Part shown: piece by piece, positions 7,943 to 16,392 of the stretch
Layout of the letters: the number at the start of each line of letters is the position of its first letter
Position numbering within the stretch: the stretch's first letter is position 1
DNA from: Paenibacillus pectinilyticus
GTDB lineage: Bacteria; Bacillota; Bacilli; Paenibacillales; NBRC-103111
Direction: 5' to 3'
NCBI RefSeq assembly: GCF_001700435.1
Contig: NZ_LYPC01000002.1
Location: 62,001-126,000, forward strand
Length of the DNA stretch: 64,000 nucleotides
Position numbers and translations under genes: made by a program
Notes under the pieces: generated by a model
Databases searched by the model: none
What the model was told of the DNA's origin: nothing
Seen by the model: only the letters and a program-made list of their open reading frames with translations

Positions 7943-9828
7943 CCGTTCGTCCCCCCCTCGGATTTAGTTGGCTTAAGGACAACGGACATAACAGAGCCTT
8001 GGCCTTTCTTAACTGGCTTGAATGGTGCAAAGCTCCAAGACTTCACAATGTCCGGATTCGTAATAATCATTGGTGTCGCTAAGGACGATGCGAATTTCTT
8101 GACTTTATTATAATTAAATTTCACAAGTAACTGACCTGCTTCCACGCGATCGCCTTCCTTCACCACCGCATTAAAGCATTTGCCTGGTAGACTGGACGTG
8201 TCGATACCGATGTGTAACAGAACCTCGAGCCCTTCATCTGTCAAAATACCAAGCGCATGCATCGTCGGATAAATGTGCATGATGGTCCCTGCAACCGGAG
8301 ATACCAACTCCCCTTTTTCAGGAATAAAGGCAACGCCATTACCCACCAAGCGTGATGCAAAAATGCGATCCGGCACTTCTTCGATTGGGATCATACGCCC
8401 CTGCATAGGCGAAGTAAACAACACAACATGAATGTCTTTGCGTAATACTTTCATAATTTCTTCGCGAATAAGCTCTGAGAATGTTCCAAACACGACTTGA
8501 ACATTGCCTCCTCCAAGACGTATGACGCCTGCTGCTCCTAAGTGTCGTAATGCCGTGATGTCCATCAGACGATCATTGACAAGCGTAAGTCGCAATCGGG
8601 TAATGCAGGCTTCAATCTTCTTAATATTGTCTTTCCCACCAAGTGCCTGCAAAATCAGCGGTGAACGATACGGGATGTCTCCCGCCCACTCTTCTAAGGA
8701 TGAACCCTCTTCTCTGCCAGGAGTAGGAATTTGAAACCGTTGAATCGCCCAGCGAAACAAGAAATAATAAAGTAACCCATACACCACGCCAATAGGCAGT
8801 AACAATAAGCCATTGTGCGACAAGTGTAAATTAATGATGTAATCAATCGCTCCAGCAGAATAAGAAAACCCATGATGGATATTCAGCTCGTAAGCCAGCC
8901 ACATGGCTACACCGGAGAGAATCGCATGAATCACAAATAGATAGGGCGCCACAAAAAGAAAAGCAAATTCAATAGGCTCCGTCACGCCGGTTAAAAAGGA
9001 AGCCAGTGCAGCCGTCAAGAATGTTGCCTTGATCTTCGGCTTTAAATCTTCCCGAGCTTCACCGATAATCGCAAATGCAATCGCAGGTAAAGCAAACATC
9101 ATAATGGGGTATAACCCTGCCATATAGGTACCCGCGGTTGGATCACCCGCAAAGAATCGCGGTAAATCCCCATAAGCATATTGCCCGGATGGCGTTTCAT
9201 AGGCACCTACTTGAAACCAAAAAAAGTTATTTAAAATATGATGCAAACCAGAGGGGACAAGCAAACGATGAGCAATCCCATAGATAAATGCCCCGAACCC
9301 GCCCAATCCAAGTAAACCGCTTGAAATCTTGCTCATGACCGTTTCTAATGTAGGGCCAATCGCGATCATAATATAAGATACAATCAAGGTTGCGAGTCCC
9401 ATGACGAGCGGTACCATCCGGGGTCCACCAAAAAATTGTATGTATTCAGGGAGCTTGATCTCCTTGCAGCGATGATAAATGATCGCAGCCAATAAGCCAA
9501 TCAAGATGCCGCCAGAAACGCCTAATTGAAACTGCGAGCCCAGTCCGTGTTCAATGAGACGGGTAAACATAAAATAACCTAGCATAGCTGATAATCCAGC
9601 TATCCCGGCACTCTCCGTTAATCCCAATGCTACACCGACAGCAAAGATAATCGGTATATAATCAAAGACTGTGTTTCCAGCTAAAGTCAGCATATCCCCA
9701 AAGCTAGAAGCATGTATGACATCCCAAGGTAAATCCCCTAGACAAAGCAGCACAGCAGCAATCGGAAGCGCAATGGTAGGCAGCATTAAGGAGCGGCCAA
9801 GCTGTTGTAAGTTCCCCATCCAGTTCAA
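7939..9828 (-). CDS. PTS EIICBA permease, N-acetylglucosamine/glucose type
   Basis: Sugar-specific membrane transporter of the glucose superfamily, 629 residues. The IIC domain (about 1-370) has many membrane segments, including HRLLVPSGLHHILNNFFW and TGVTEPIEFAFLFVAPYLF; the latter resembles GlcNAc transporters (NagE/NagP). The IIB domain has the phosphocysteine motif ACITRLRL (about 408). The C-terminal IIA has SPVAGTIMHI and the phosphohistidine LHIGIDT. Start is TTG at 9828 with AAGGAGG 9 bases upstream. It heads an operon with ptsI and the PfpI gene. GlcNAc is the likelier substrate; glucose cannot be excluded. Confidence 0.88.
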   Translation of the reverse strand: MNWMGNLQQLGRSLMLPTIALPIAAVLLCLGDLPWDVIHASSFGDMLTLAGNTVFDYIPIIFAVGVALGLTESAGIAGLSAMLGYFMFTRLIEHGLGSQFQLGVSGGILIGLLAAIIYHRCKEIKLPEYIQFFGGPRMVPLVMGLATLIVSYIMIAIGPTLETVMSKISSGLLGLGGFGAFIYGIAHRLLVPSGLHHILNNFFWFQVGAYETPSGQYAYGDLPRFFAGDPTAGTYMAGLYPIMMFALPAIAFAIIGEAREDLKPKIKATFLTAALASFLTGVTEPIEFAFLFVAPYLFVIHAILSGVAMWLAYELNIHHGFSYSAGAIDYIINLHLSHNGLLLLPIGVVYGLLYYFLFRWAIQRFQIPTPGREEGSSLEEWAGDIPYRSPLILQALGGKDNIKKIEACITRLRLTLVNDRLMDITALRHLGAAGVIRLGGGNVQVVFGTFSELIREEIMKVLRKDIHVVLFTSPMQGRMIPIEEVPDRIFASRLVGNGVAFIPEKGELVSPVAGTIMHIYPTMHALGILTDEGLEVLLHIGIDTSSLPGKCFNAVVKEGDRVEAGQLLVKFNYNKVKKFASSLATPMIITNPDIVKSWSFAPFKPVKKGQGSVMSVVLKPTKSEGGTNG

Positions 9829-9956
9829 ACGAACGCTACCTCCTTAAAGTTTTCGTTAGAAAACTGACTTCATAACCATCTTCCTTAGCAAATTCGAAGA
9901 GTGTCTTACCCGTATATTCACGCAATATTAACCTAATAATAAGATTCTCTTATCAA

Positions 9957-9985
9957 ATCGTAAAGCTTGTTCGTCCGTTTGTCAA
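9957..9985 (-). promoter_or_regulatory. sigma-A promoter for the EIICBA-ptsI operon
   Basis: Minus strand TTGACA (9985-9980), 17-base spacer, TACGAT (9962-9957). It leaves a leader of about 120 bases before the TTG start. In that leader, AGTTTTC-TAAC-GAAAACT forms a hairpin just before the ribosome site. I do not recognise a LicT/GlcT antiterminator site. Confidence 0.6.
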
Positions 9986-10025
9986 AAATAAAATAAGCAG
10001 CATCCCGAGCATGACTTTCGTTGGA

Positions 10026-10063
10026 TACCTACTTACGAAACGTAAAAGTTGACTAAGTAGGTA
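10026..10063 (+). promoter_or_regulatory. nested inverted repeats overlapping promoter of the short flavoprotein gene
   Basis: A 10-base perfect inverted repeat, TACCTACTTA (10026-10035) and TAAGTAGGTA (10054-10063), encloses a second one, TTACG-AAA-CGTAA (10033-10045). The outer right arm overlaps the -35 TTGACT (10049-10054); a weak -10 follows about 17 bases on. This looks like a repressor operator. The spacing recalls MarR/HxlR (DUF24) sites for redox-sensing repressors, but no regulator gene is adjacent. Confidence 0.55.
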
Positions 10064-10120
10064 AGTTACTGTCATACTTTATGGGTAACCTATTTCATAA
10101 TCCTAGGAGGAACTACTCTC

Positions 10121-10687
10121 ATGTCGTATGATGTTATTATTATTGGTGCAGGACCTACAGGCGCAAGCGCAGCATTATTCACTTCCAAAGCAGGTAAGAA
10201 GACATTGGTCATTGACAATGAACAAAGCGTAACGAAACGTGCTTGGGTAGAAAATCATTATGGCGTAGAAGCGATTAGCGGACCGGATTTAGTTGACATC
10301 GGTAAAAAGCAAGCCGCTAAATTCGGTACCGAATTCGTTCAAGGCAAAGCCTCTGCGCTTCTCAAAAGCGATGAAGGATTTCAGGTTACAACAGAAAGCG
10401 GTACTTATGAAGGCAAGCATGTGATTCTGGCAACTGGCTTATCCGTAGAACTTGCTGAAGCAGCAGGTATCGCAACAAAAGCTGGCACAGAGCCAAGAAT
10501 TAAATCGATTGTCGATTGTGATGCACAAGGCAATACGAGTCTAAAAGGCGTGTGGGCTGCTGGAACGACTGCAGGTGTCAGCATGCACACGATTATCACG
10601 GCTGGCGATGGTGCGAAAGTAGCTGTCAATGTCATCAGCGAACTGAACGGCGAGCGCTATGTCGATCATGATGTTTTAAAAGCTTAA
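10121..10687 (+). CDS. short FAD-binding thioredoxin-reductase-like protein
   Basis: Only 188 residues, against ~310 for thioredoxin reductase. It has the FAD Rossmann motif VIIIGAGPTGASAALF at the N-terminus, HVILATG, and the C-terminal FAD motif GVWAAGTTAGVS, but no central NADPH domain and no CxxC pair. This is the architecture of a single FAD domain, either a stand-alone flavoprotein or one that needs a partner dehydrogenase. The AGGAGG ribosome site lies 8 bases before the ATG. It is a single-gene unit with its own terminator and an inverted-repeat promoter, suggesting stress-responsive expression. Confidence 0.75.
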   Translation: MSYDVIIIGAGPTGASAALFTSKAGKKTLVIDNEQSVTKRAWVENHYGVEAISGPDLVDIGKKQAAKFGTEFVQGKASALLKSDEGFQVTTESGTYEGKHVILATGLSVELAEAAGIATKAGTEPRIKSIVDCDAQGNTSLKGVWAAGTTAGVSMHTIITAGDGAKVAVNVISELNGERYVDHDVLKA

Positions 10688-10702
10688 TTTCCCCTAATTG
10701 AA

Positions 10703-10752
10703 AAAGCCGCTTATCGATGCCTACATAAGGCTGCCGATAAGCGGTTTATTTG
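10703..10752. terminator. terminator after the flavoprotein gene
   Basis: CCGCTTATCG and CGATAAGCGG form a 10-pair stem with A-rich and T-rich flanks. It probably serves the converging CoA-binding gene as well. Confidence 0.75.
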
Positions 10753-10769
10753 ATTTTACAAGGCGGAAT

Positions 10770-11195
10770 TTAGTTGTTTCGGGGATTCAAAATCGCATCT
10801 TCAACTTTAATGCACCGATCCATGATCACTTCTAAGCCCGCTTCACTCGCAATTCGTGCCGCTTCTTCATTTACGATTTCCAACTGCAGCCAAAATACCT
10901 TGGCTCCTATTTTTACCGCTTCCTCAGCGACAGGCACAACTTGGTCAGCACGTCGAAACACATTAACAATATCAACAGGCTCAGGGATATCTGATAACGA
11001 AGCATAGCACTTCTCACCTAGAATTTCTTCTGCATTTGGATTCACAGGTATGATCCGGTACCCTCGGCTCTGCATCGCTGCTGAAACCATATAAGATGTG
11101 CGATCTGGCTTATCCGATAAGCCGACTACAGCAATATTTCCCGCTTTTGCAAGCAAATCTTTGATGTGTTCCCTTGACGGATTTTCAAATGTCAT
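10770..11195 (-). CDS. CoA-binding domain protein (YccU type)
   Basis: About 141 residues forming one CoA-binding Rossmann domain related to the N-terminal part of succinyl-CoA synthetase alpha. IAVVGLSDKPDRTSYMV, YRIIPVNPNAEEILG, VDIVNVFRRADQV and FWLQLEIVNEEAARIA are readable. Its function is unknown in any organism I can name. I chose the second ATG (11195): AGGAGG lies 9 bases before it but directly abuts the first ATG at 11204. The stop of the C39 gene lies 13 bases upstream, so the two are co-transcribed. Confidence 0.8.
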   Translation of the reverse strand: MTFENPSREHIKDLLAKAGNIAVVGLSDKPDRTSYMVSAAMQSRGYRIIPVNPNAEEILGEKCYASLSDIPEPVDIVNVFRRADQVVPVAEEAVKIGAKVFWLQLEIVNEEAARIASEAGLEVIMDRCIKVEDAILNPRNN

Positions 11196-11208
11196 GTGGA
11201 TCATCCTC

Positions 11209-12033
11209 CTATTTATTCAAGTAGGTAAGGCCCTGTTTCCCCATAGCTGTCCAACTGTCAATAAATTGAGACTTATTCACTTGTAGCTGCTTTTTCCCGC
11301 TTAACGGATCATTTAAATAGACATTCGTCTCGTCATATCCAACAAGCACTACCGCGTGTTCCGAATACGTGGTTTGGATCGGGCCTATCGGTGTATCCCA
11401 GGTTACCCATTTATACGGTTGATTATAATCAATCGTCGTCCAAACAATGACAGGAATACCGCTGGCAACTTGCTTTTCATACAACTCGAAGGCCTCTCCC
11501 GTGATATCAATGGCCTGAGGCACATAGTTCTTCAACAGAGGGAATAAACCTGCGTGATAAATACCGAAGCCTCTTTGTTTACGGGTAACATCACCGACGA
11601 ACCCTGTATTGGGGTTACCCCAATATCCAATGGAACCATCAGCATTCAGCTTTGCTGGTGTGCTGTCTCTAGGCATCTCCGAAACAAGCTCCATCTTCGC
11701 TTTGTTAACACCGTAGAATTGTAACAGCATCGTGAGACTTGTGATCTCACATCCTGCTGGTAATTCAGGCAATTGTTCAACCACGGGTACATCCAGCATC
11801 GCTGATTTCATTATCGGAATCGCAGTTGGTGACGGTGTCGGTTTCGCAGTAACCTTCGTCGTTGCTGCAGGCTTATCAGCTGCCAAGACTACTGGACCAG
11901 ATGCGAAAAAGGTCGGCTCTTTCCCCGTTGCCTTCGCATACAGCAAGACAGCAAATACACTGCTTGCAAATGTAAGACCTGCAACAAGAAACAGTCCAAA
12001 CGTCACCTTCAAACCTTGCCAAATAATCCTCAT
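11209..12033 (-). CDS. C39-like cysteine peptidase family protein, membrane-anchored or secreted
   Basis: A 274-residue protein with one N-terminal hydrophobic segment (about 8-32) and a Pro/Thr/Lys-rich linker (about 52-73). The papain-like domain has the Cys motif LPAGCEITSLTMLL (Cys95), the His motif SEHAVVLVGYDE (His226) and YLNDPLSG (Asp242), the Cys-His-Asp/Asn triad of C39-like domains. It is probably extracellular. Target unknown; bacteriocin-leader cleavage is unlikely because no ABC transporter or precursor peptide is nearby. It lies 31 bases downstream of aroA. Confidence 0.8.
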   Translation of the reverse strand: MRIIWQGLKVTFGLFLVAGLTFASSVFAVLLYAKATGKEPTFFASGPVVLAADKPAATTKVTAKPTPSPTAIPIMKSAMLDVPVVEQLPELPAGCEITSLTMLLQFYGVNKAKMELVSEMPRDSTPAKLNADGSIGYWGNPNTGFVGDVTRKQRGFGIYHAGLFPLLKNYVPQAIDITGEAFELYEKQVASGIPVIVWTTIDYNQPYKWVTWDTPIGPIQTTYSEHAVVLVGYDETNVYLNDPLSGKKQLQVNKSQFIDSWTAMGKQGLTYLNK

Positions 12034-12064
12034 GCTGACTCACCCATTCATTGTAATAGAAATT

Positions 12065-13363
12065 CTAAGATTCACTCACAAGCTCAACCTGTGCACCGAT
12101 CGAACGCAAGTGGTCAAAATATTGCGGATAAGACTTCGCAACATGATGAGCGTCCCGAATCGTTAAGCCTTTCTCTGAACGCAAACCTACGACAGTAAGC
12201 GCCATGATGACGCGATGATCGAAATGCGCGTTAATTTCGACGCCGCCTTCAACCCCTTGCGGCTTACCGTGAACAATAATTTCACTTTGGCGTTCTTCAA
12301 CATCCGCGCCTGCTTTGCGGAGTTCATTCAAATAATCTGTGATGCGATCACATTCTTTATACCTAAGGTTCTCCACATTGTAAAAGCGTGAAGTGCCTTC
12401 CGCGAATACAGCTGCTGCCACCATGGCAAGCACCGCATCCGTGAAATGATCTCCGTCAAATTCACCAGCAACAAGACGTTGATTGCCTAGCACATGCACA
12501 ACACCATTATCATGCGTTAAGTTAACGCCCATCGCTTTCAGCACATCCACACAGGCTTTCTCACCCTGTTTGCTGTTCTCTTCCAAGCGAAGCACGCGCA
12601 CATCCGAATTCGTTACCGCAGCGGCTGCTAGAATTGCAGCAGAACCTGGGTAATCGCCCTGGATCACATATTCCTTGGCTTCATATGACTGACCTCCCGG
12701 AATACGGTAGTGCATCAAATCTTCGCTGGCATGTACGACAATACCAGCCTGAGCTAAGACTTCAAGCGTTTGACCGACAATGATTTTGGATTTCAAATCA
12801 TGGAGCACTTCAATCTCACTATCCTCTTCAAGGAGAGGTGTCATAAACAATAGAGAACTCAAAAATTGCGAGCTGACATTCCCCGAAACGGTGATTTTCC
12901 CGCCGCGTGGTTGTCCCCCTTTAATAGTTATCGGCAAACGACCGTTATTATGTTGTACTTCCACACCCATTTGTTGCAAAGTATCAATCAAATCATCATG
13001 AGGACGCTTCCCCAATGATTCCGGATACGTATTAACGAAGGTCACATCCGGACAAAAAGCTGCCGTAGACATCAAAAAGCGAAGCACAGCCCCCGCATTG
13101 CCCACATTCAATTCAGATACATGCTTCGGATTTTTACCGAAACCCGTAATGACAATTTTTTCATCGTCTTCTTCGATAATCGCGCCAAGATCACGCACAC
13201 AACGTCTCATCGCATCACTATCTTCACTATGAGCTGGATAGTAGATTGTGCTTGTCCCATTCGCTAGTGCACCAATGAGCAAGTACCGGGTTGTATAGTT
13301 TTTGGAGGATAAGGCATTAATTTCCCCTTGAAGATGGGAGGTTGGTTTCACGATGGCTTTCAT
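12065..13363 (-). CDS. aroA: EPSP synthase, atypical variant
   Basis: 3-phosphoshikimate 1-carboxyvinyltransferase, penultimate step to chorismate; 432 residues. Catalytic positions are present: Lys21 and Arg26, Arg95, GKRP, SSQFL (about 164), Asp309, Glu337 in RYKECDR, FDHR and AKSYP. The usual GDKSISHR loop reads SSKNYTTR, so the phosphoshikimate-binding serine is Asn. NAGTxxRP reads NAGAVLRF, changing the Thr97 and Pro101 equivalents (E. coli numbering). These positions affect glyphosate sensitivity in other enzymes; tolerance is inference. Likely heads an operon with the C39 and CoA-binding genes. Confidence 0.9.
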   Translation of the reverse strand: MKAIVKPTSHLQGEINALSSKNYTTRYLLIGALANGTSTIYYPAHSEDSDAMRRCVRDLGAIIEEDDEKIVITGFGKNPKHVSELNVGNAGAVLRFLMSTAAFCPDVTFVNTYPESLGKRPHDDLIDTLQQMGVEVQHNNGRLPITIKGGQPRGGKITVSGNVSSQFLSSLLFMTPLLEEDSEIEVLHDLKSKIIVGQTLEVLAQAGIVVHASEDLMHYRIPGGQSYEAKEYVIQGDYPGSAAILAAAAVTNSDVRVLRLEENSKQGEKACVDVLKAMGVNLTHDNGVVHVLGNQRLVAGEFDGDHFTDAVLAMVAAAVFAEGTSRFYNVENLRYKECDRITDYLNELRKAGADVEERQSEIIVHGKPQGVEGGVEINAHFDHRVIMALTVVGLRSEKGLTIRDAHHVAKSYPQYFDHLRSIGAQVELVSES

Positions 13364-13549
13364 GTCGATTATTAACTCCTTCGCAAGTGTTTATATGTAT
13401 GATCCGACAAGGATAACTGTCAGAAAACATTCAGTAGCAGTGAGATAGTGATCCTCATATTTATCACAGTGTACCATACGCCATTTAACTTGGGAACCTT
13501 CTTACAGGGCGGTACATCAGTGCGAAACTTAAGGAATGTTCCCATGGGT

Positions 13550-13578
13550 TTGACATCTTGGCGTTATATTTCTATCAT
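13550..13578 (+). promoter_or_regulatory. sigma-A promoter of the rhodanese gene
   Basis: TTGACA (13550-13555), 17-base spacer, TATCAT (13573-13578), 50 bases before the start codon. The rest of the 265-base divergent aroA/rhodanese gap shows nothing else I can support. Confidence 0.65.
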
Positions 13579-13628
13579 ACTAAGTAAGGGGCGATTCCCC
13601 TGAAAATCACTAACATGGAGGCCTACAT

Positions 13629-13919
13629 ATGGATACGATTCTACCATCCGAGATCAAAGCAAGACTCGCCCAAGGAGAGAAGTTAACACTGATCGATGTA
13701 CGAGAAGATGAAGAAGTCGCTGAAGGCATGATTCAAGGCGCTATACATATTCCCCTAGGCCAATTGCCAGATCGCTTAAGCGAAATTCCCGAAGTTGATG
13801 AAGTCATACTCGTATGCCGGAGTGGTAATCGCAGTGGACGCGCGCTCGGCTATTTAGAAGCCAATGGCTATAAAGGATTGAAAAACATGACTGGCGGTAT
13901 GTTGGAGTGGGAGGACTAA
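13629..13919 (+). CDS. single-domain rhodanese sulfurtransferase
   Basis: A 96-residue rhodanese domain. The active-site loop VCRSGNRSGRA contains the persulfide-forming cysteine; LIDVREDEEVAEGMIQGA and the terminal GGMLEWED are classic. It handles sulfane sulfur in the cytoplasm; the specific acceptor is unknown. The GGAGG ribosome site lies 8 bases before the ATG. It converges on aroK with only 8 bases between the stops. Confidence 0.9.
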   Translation: MDTILPSEIKARLAQGEKLTLIDVREDEEVAEGMIQGAIHIPLGQLPDRLSEIPEVDEVILVCRSGNRSGRALGYLEANGYKGLKNMTGGMLEWED

Positions 13920-13927
13920 GCTAAAAG

Positions 13928-14452
13928 CTAGTCTTCTCGTTCCGTAACTAACCCCGCTTGCTGAATAATACGATCTGCAATTTGATCTTCGGTTAACTCC
14001 GTTGTATCAATAGATATATGGGCAAAATCATAAGCATGCTTGCGTTGATCCATCAAGGTATGCACACGCTCCTCCAAATTACCTTGCAGCAAGGGGCGAT
14101 TCGTATCCATACTGACTCTTTGAATAATCGTCTCTGCAGTTGCTTGCAAGCTAACGACAAAGCCATATTGCAGCATACAGTTCCGATTCGTCTCTGCGAG
14201 CACAGCGCCGCCGCCAGTCGCGACAACTTGATCTCTGGCTGTTAATATACGTGCCAGCGTCTTTGTTTCCAAAGCGCGAAAGTGAGCTTCGCCATGATTT
14301 TGAAATAACGCAGAAATACTCGTTTGTTCATCCTCTTCTAACACCGCGTCAGAGTCACGAAACTGCCATCCTAAACGCTCAGCTAACTTCTTGCCAACGG
14401 TAGACTTCCCAGTCCCCATGAACCCCACAAGTACAATATTGCTGACTGTCAC
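13928..14452 (-). CDS. aroK: shikimate kinase
   Basis: Phosphorylates shikimate to shikimate-3-phosphate, the substrate of EPSP synthase. At 174 residues it is the normal length. The Walker A GFMGTGKSTVGKKLAERL is at the N-terminus, FRDSDAVLEEDE is the shikimate-binding DxD region, FRALETKTL supplies the Arg and Glu, VVATGGGAVL is the substrate loop, and the lid arginine is in DTNRPLLQG. It is transcribed in the same direction as aroA but separated by the oppositely oriented rhodanese gene. Confidence 0.95.
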   Translation of the reverse strand: MTVSNIVLVGFMGTGKSTVGKKLAERLGWQFRDSDAVLEEDEQTSISALFQNHGEAHFRALETKTLARILTARDQVVATGGGAVLAETNRNCMLQYGFVVSLQATAETIIQRVSMDTNRPLLQGNLEERVHTLMDQRKHAYDFAHISIDTTELTEDQIADRIIQQAGLVTERED

Positions 14453-14620
14453 ATGAATCCCCTTCTCTCATATACTATTCAAACAAACTTTCCCAACATC
14501 ATACCATAGCCCTCCCGCCATGAATACAATTCAACCCAAAATCATATAGTAGAGTGAATAAATTCTAGCACAAACAGTTAAGATTTTAGAGAGACCATGC
14601 CGACAAGGAGAGATGGAGCT

Positions 14621-14935
14621 TTGAACCCAACTGTTATGAACCAAACTGTCGCCTTCACTAATCGCACACAACGTAAATTGGAGCAAATTTTGCATCCAAG
14701 CTATACACTTTGCAAAGAGGATGTCGTCTGGATTCTAGAGTTTATTAAGAAAAAAGTGGCTGAAGAAGACCCAACAGTACAGGGTCTCAATCAACCACGA
14801 TTATTACGAAACTTTCGCTATTTTGCCGAAGTGTCTCTCATGCTGATCCATCGTCGTAATGGCTTCGATCAAGAAAATGATCGGCTGAAGACGTGGCTCA
14901 GAGAAGCCGCATACGGTCTGCAGGAAGAGGCCTAG
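14621..14935 (+). CDS. uncharacterised small protein
   Basis: About 104 residues, not recognised. It is soluble, basic and helical, with LCKEDVVWILEFIKKKVAEE and LLRNFRYFAEVSLMLIHRR. I prefer TTG at 14621 because AAGGAGAG lies 8-9 bases before it; an in-frame ATG at 14597 would add 8 residues but has no ribosome site. It converges on gnd with 9 bases between stop codons. Confidence 0.6.
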   Translation: MNPTVMNQTVAFTNRTQRKLEQILHPSYTLCKEDVVWILEFIKKKVAEEDPTVQGLNQPRLLRNFRYFAEVSLMLIHRRNGFDQENDRLKTWLREAAYGLQEEA

Positions 14936-14944
14936 AGCCTATTC

Positions 14945-16360
14945 CTATTCGTTACCCATCCAGTTGTAGTGGAAGGATCCTTCTTTGTCCACACGTTGGA
15001 ACGTGTGCGCACCGAAGTAATCACGTTGCGCTTGCAACAGATTAGCCGGTAATCTTTCAGTACGGTAGCTGTCATAATAAGCAAGTGCGGAAGCAAAGGA
15101 TGGAACCGCGATACCGCGAGTAACTGCTTCTGCGATAACTTGTCTCCACGATTGTTGATAGTTATCAACGACACCAGTGAAGTAAGAATCGAGCAACAAG
15201 TTTTTCAATTCCGGATTGCGATCATACGCATCTTTGATATTTTGAAGGAAACGAGCACGGATGATACAGCCGCCACGGAAAATCATCGCGATGCTGCCGT
15301 ATTTCAGATCCCAGTTATATTCTTCGGAAGCTGCTCTCATTTGAGCGAAGCCTTGTGCATAGGAACAAATTTTGCTTGCATATAGAGCTTGACGAACAGC
15401 CTCAATAAACGCTTTGCGATCCCCTGTAAATGCTGGAGCATCAGGTCCTTTGAGTACTTTGCTAGCTGCTACGCGTTCTTCCTTCATCGCAGAGATGAAA
15501 CGGGAGAATACGGATTCTGTGATGATGGAAAGCGGCACGCCAAGGTCCAGAGCACTTTGACTGGTCCATTTTCCTGTTCCCTTTTGTCCTGCGGAATCCA
15601 GAATCACGTCAACCATTGGTTTACCTGTTTCTGCATCATATTTCGTGAAGATATCACGTGTGATTTCGATGAGGTAGCTATCCAACTCGCCGTTATTCCA
15701 CTCTGTGAAAATCTCGTGAAGCTCTTCTGTTGTAACGTTCAATACGTCTTTCAACAATTGGTACGCTTCGCAAATCAACTGCATATCGCCGTACTCAATG
15801 CCGTTGTGCACCATTTTGACATAGTGACCGGCACCGTCTGGTCCGATGTACGTACAGCATGCGTCTTCGCCAACTTTGGCAGAAATCGCAGTAAGGATAG
15901 GCTCAACTAGTTTATAAGCATCTTCTTGACCACCTGGCATAATAGCAGGTCCTTTAAGTGCGCCTTCTTCACCACCGGAAACACCTGTACCTACGAAACG
16001 AATACCGTGTGCTTCAAGGTCTTTGTTACGACGTTGTGTGTCTGGGAAGAATGCATTGCCTCCGTCGATCAAAATATCGCCTTTATCCAAATGCGGCAGC
16101 AATTGGTTGATCGTATCGTCTGTAGGACCGCCAGCTTTGACCATGATCAAAATTTTGCGCGGCACTTCAAGCGATTGAACGAATTCTTCTACGCTGTATG
16201 TACCTACGAGCTGTTTGCCTGGTGCCTCTTGAAGAAGCTCCTTCGTTTTCTCAGCAGAGCGGTTAAATACGGATACAGTGAAACCTCTGCTCTCGATGTT
16301 TAACGCTAAGTTTTTCCCCATTACTGCTAAACCGACAACACCAATTTGTTGTTTAGACAT
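14945..16360 (-). CDS. gndA: 6-phosphogluconate dehydrogenase (decarboxylating)
   Basis: Oxidises 6-phosphogluconate to ribulose-5-phosphate with CO2 release. At 471 residues it is the long dimeric form. The NADP Rossmann motif [16 protein letters not shown] is followed by FNRSAEKT, suggesting NADP use. The catalytic motif [18 protein letters not shown], the substrate segment [19 protein letters not shown] and the C-terminal [14 protein letters not shown] are present. GAAGGGTG precedes the ATG. It is last in the lacI-larA-like-gntK-SDR-gnd operon, 32 bases after the SDR gene. Confidence 0.95.
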   Translation of the reverse strand: MSKQQIGVVGLAVMGKNLALNIESRGFTVSVFNRSAEKTKELLQEAPGKQLVGTYSVEEFVQSLEVPRKILIMVKAGGPTDDTINQLLPHLDKGDILIDGGNAFFPDTQRRNKDLEAHGIRFVGTGVSGGEEGALKGPAIMPGGQEDAYKLVEPILTAISAKVGEDACCTYIGPDGAGHYVKMVHNGIEYGDMQLICEAYQLLKDVLNVTTEELHEIFTEWNNGELDSYLIEITRDIFTKYDAETGKPMVDVILDSAGQKGTGKWTSQSALDLGVPLSIITESVFSRFISAMKEERVAASKVLKGPDAPAFTGDRKAFIEAVRQALYASKICSYAQGFAQMRAASEEYNWDLKYGSIAMIFRGGCIIRARFLQNIKDAYDRNPELKNLLLDSYFTGVVDNYQQSWRQVIAEAVTRGIAVPSFASALAYYDSYRTERLPANLLQAQRDYFGAHTFQRVDKEGSFHYNWMGNE

Positions 16361-16392
16361 GTCTCTTCTACACCCTTCCGATATATAAATAG

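Noticed and set aside
9829..9956. LicT/GlcT antiterminator (RAT) in the EIICBA leader
   Set aside because: Only a short hairpin before the ribosome site is seen; no overlapping terminator with a T run and no RAT-like conserved bases.
10121..10687. Full-length thioredoxin reductase broken by a frameshift
   Set aside because: The two FAD motifs are joined in one frame with proper spacing for a domain-less form, and terminator and start are intact; no remnant NADPH domain is seen in other frames.
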